DNA from: Rhodobiaceae bacterium | GTDB lineage: Bacteria > Pseudomonadota > Alphaproteobacteria > Parvibaculales > Parvibaculaceae | Length of the DNA: 8,347 nt | Assembly (NCBI GenBank): GCA_002401305.2 | Contig: NVSO02000049.1 | Coordinates: 1 to 8,347, forward strand | Direction of reading: 5' to 3' | In this document: positions 6,852-8,347 of the stretch, piece after piece | How the letters are laid out: the number at the start of each line of letters is the position of its first letter | How positions within the stretch are numbered: position 1 is the first letter of the stretch | The notes under the pieces: model-generated | Database searches by the model: none | What the model saw: the letters and a program-made list of their open reading frames with translations, nothing else | What the model was told of the DNA's origin: nothing | Position numbers and translations under genes: made by a program

Positions 6852-6886
6852 AAAAGAAAAAGCGCCGGAACCCAAGGTTCCAGCGC
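6852..6886 (-). terminator. Intrinsic terminator of tyrS
   Basis: On the minus strand, 30 bases after the tyrS stop, an 11-position stem GCGCTGGAACC / GGTTCCGGCGC (one internal mismatch) closes a 3-base loop. It is followed at once by TTTTTCTTTT. Stem, tight loop and T tract make a textbook Rho-independent terminator that works only in the tyrS direction. Confidence 0.88.
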
Positions 6887-6916
6887 AATAGTCGTAAAGA
6901 TTTGAGGACCGAGCGG

Positions 6917-8170
6917 TCAAACAGGTTTGAGCAACACGTGTTTCTTCTTGCCTAATGACAGTTTAATCACGCCGCTCTCCGTTAGATCCGTTGCGCTCAA
7001 GGAACCGCGTTCATCTTGAACCGCCTTATCATTCACCTTAGCACCGCCGCCTTTGATTTGACGTCGTGCATCTCCATTTGAACTACACAAGCCCGAGCGC
7101 ACAAAGGCTGTGAGGATACCCAAACCCGCATCCAGTTCACTCTGCTCAATTTCAATCGTGGGCAGGTCCGCACTGATGGTGCCTTGTTCAAAGGCCAAGC
7201 GGGCAGCCTCAGCTGCTTTATCCGCCGCTTCTTTCCCATGCACCATTGTGGTCGCTTCTGTTGCGAGGATCTTTTTAGCCTCGTTCAGCTCAGCGCCTTC
7301 AAGGGCTTCAAGGCGGGCAATCTCATCGAGCGGCAATTCCGTAAACAGACGCAAGAAACGTCCAACGTCTGCGTCTTCGGTATTGCGCCAGAACTGCCAA
7401 TAATTGTAGCTCGAGAGCAAATCTTCATTGAGCCATACAGCCCCGTCGGCCGTCTTACCCATCTTGGCCCCAGAAGAAGTCGTCAGCAAAGCTGTTGTCA
7501 GCCCGGTTACACTGGCGCCATCAACCCGGCGAGACAGTTCAATCCCGTTGACGATATTGCCCCATTGGTCAGACCCACCCATTTGCAAAGTGCAGTCGTG
7601 CTTCCGGTTCAGCTCCAAGAAGTCATACGCTTGAAGGATCATGTAATTGAATTCGAGGAAGGAGAGCGTTTGCTCCCGGTCCAAGCGCAGCTTAACGGAG
7701 TCAAAGCTGAGCATGCGGTTGATCGAGAAGTGCCGCCCATAGTCGCGCAGGAATTCAATGTAGTTGATCTGATCCAACCAATCGCGGTTGTTGACCATCA
7801 CGGCGTCGGTTGGGCCATCTCCAAACGTCAGCAGTTTTTCAAATACTTTGCGAATGCCCGCGAGGTTTTCGTCAATCTTTTCATCGGTCAGCAATTTGCG
7901 CGCTTCATCCTTGCCCGACGGGTCGCCGATGCGTGTGGTGCCGCCGCCCATCAAGACGATGGGTTTGTGACCAGATTGCTGAAGTTTGCGCAGCATCATG
8001 ATTTGGATAAGGCTACCGACATGCAGGCTTGTCGCGGTGCAGTCAAAGCCGATATAACCAGTGACAATTCCTTTTGAGGCGCGCTCGTCCAGCTGCTCAA
8101 AGTCTGTGCATTGCTGAATGTAGCCGCGTTCATCCATAATTTTTAGGAATTCTGACTGATACTTGCTCAT
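6917..8170 (-). CDS. tyrS: Tyrosyl-tRNA synthetase
   Basis: Class I aminoacyl-tRNA synthetase that activates tyrosine with ATP and charges tRNA-Tyr in the cytoplasm; usually essential. The 417 residues are a normal full length. The Rossmann catalytic core carries HVGS at 50-53 (HIGH signature; the H-x-G-S form also occurs in TyrRS), the tyrosine-pocket stretch [11 protein letters not shown] (Y176, Q180, D183), GGSDQWGN at 198-205 and KMGKT at 236-240 (KMSKS signature). A C-terminal S4 RNA-binding domain covers about 346-410 ([18 protein letters not shown]). The ATG at 8170 gives the usual N-terminus ([16 protein letters not shown] after about 13 residues), but no good SD precedes it; AGAAG is about 15 bases away. 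Translation may be coupled to a possible upstream reading frame that overlaps this start by 41 bases. Its own terminator follows the stop. Confidence 0.97.
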   Translation of the reverse strand: MSKYQSEFLKIMDERGYIQQCTDFEQLDERASKGIVTGYIGFDCTATSLHVGSLIQIMMLRKLQQSGHKPIVLMGGGTTRIGDPSGKDEARKLLTDEKIDENLAGIRKVFEKLLTFGDGPTDAVMVNNRDWLDQINYIEFLRDYGRHFSINRMLSFDSVKLRLDREQTLSFLEFNYMILQAYDFLELNRKHDCTLQMGGSDQWGNIVNGIELSRRVDGASVTGLTTALLTTSSGAKMGKTADGAVWLNEDLLSSYNYWQFWRNTEDADVGRFLRLFTELPLDEIARLEALEGAELNEAKKILATEATTMVHGKEAADKAAEAARLAFEQGTISADLPTIEIEQSELDAGLGILTAFVRSGLCSSNGDARRQIKGGGAKVNDKAVQDERGSLSATDLTESGVIKLSLGKKKHVLLKPV

Positions 8171-8347
8171 AATGGTGCGCTATTTCTTCTAAAAGTAGTG
8201 GAAACTCGGGCCAAAGCCTCTTGGCAAGGGCGGGTGCTGGTTTAGCATGGATTGCTTCAAAGTCCACATTTTCCACCAGTCCCGGCATTTGGCTGAGGCG
8301 GGAGAAAACAGCAGTAAAGTGTCCAGCGAGGCTGGGAATAGGGAACG
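8130..8347 (-). CDS. Possible 3' end of an unidentified gene upstream of tyrS
   Basis: An open frame enters from the right edge and ends at a TGA (8130-8132) inside tyrS, giving 71 residues with an overlap of 41 bases. Its non-overlapping part looks like ordinary soluble protein (for example [20 protein letters not shown] and [18 protein letters not shown]), and its codon use looks plausible, whereas the other two minus frames hit stops earlier and read poorly. I do not recognise a family. The long overlap with tyrS is unusual, and the plus strand also has an open but startless frame here, so the call is tentative. If real, it would explain the weak tyrS ribosome-binding site through translational coupling. 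Confidence 0.35.
   Translation of the reverse strand, partial: FPIPSLAGHFTAVFSRLSQMPGLVENVDFEAIHAKPAPALAKRLWPEFPLLLEEIAHHYEQVSVRIPKNYG

Noticed and set aside
7184..8077. 297-codon plus-strand open frame opposite tyrS
   Set aside because: It is wholly antisense to a clear TyrRS gene and reads as a mirror of its codons, with no family features.
1..8347. Defence system, mobile element, CRISPR or RNA gene
   Set aside because: No transposase, integrase, repeat array, tRNA-like fold or defence-type gene is visible; the genes are core envelope, redox and translation functions.

Overview
The window reads as a stretch of alphaproteobacterial chromosome of moderate GC (roughly half). The evidence is the gene families: a bactofilin with its partner M23 endopeptidase, a YhdP/AsmA-like protein with an alphaproteobacterial-style C-terminus, and a bacterial TyrRS with the HVGS variant of HIGH. 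A perfect CtrA-type TTAA-N7-TTAA box lies in front of the M23 gene. I see no mobile element, CRISPR array, tRNA, rRNA or sign of recent transfer. No genus can be assigned from the sequence alone.

Layout. Positions 1-1606 (minus strand) hold an M23 metallopeptidase gene and, overlapping its end by 23 bases, the start of a bactofilin gene that runs off the left edge. A 138-base gap (1607-1744) rich in TTAA motifs is probably their control region. Positions 1745-3092 (minus) hold a two-gene unit: a BCP-type peroxiredoxin followed 37 bases later by a DUF455 ferritin-like protein. A 322-base divergent intergenic region (3093-3414) contains several short perfect inverted repeats but no convincing gene. 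Positions 3415-6813 (plus) encode a 1132-residue YhdP/AsmA-like envelope protein, started by a TTG with a good Shine-Dalgarno sequence. It converges on tyrS (6917-8170, minus), which has a clear intrinsic terminator. The right edge may hold the 3' end of a further minus-strand gene that overlaps the tyrS start.

How the genes fit together. Two units concern the envelope: the bactofilin/M23 pair (cytoskeletal scaffold plus peptidoglycan hydrolase, cell shape) and the YhdP-like protein (probable lipid transfer between inner and outer membrane). The peroxiredoxin and the di-iron-like DUF455 protein may share a redox or iron role, but this is inference from adjacency. tyrS is housekeeping. Most of the window is ordinary core genome. 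The points most worth a second look are the CtrA box, the bactofilin/M23 coupling, the peroxiredoxin with a single cysteine next to an uncharacterised ferritin-like protein, and the inverted repeats in the divergent region.
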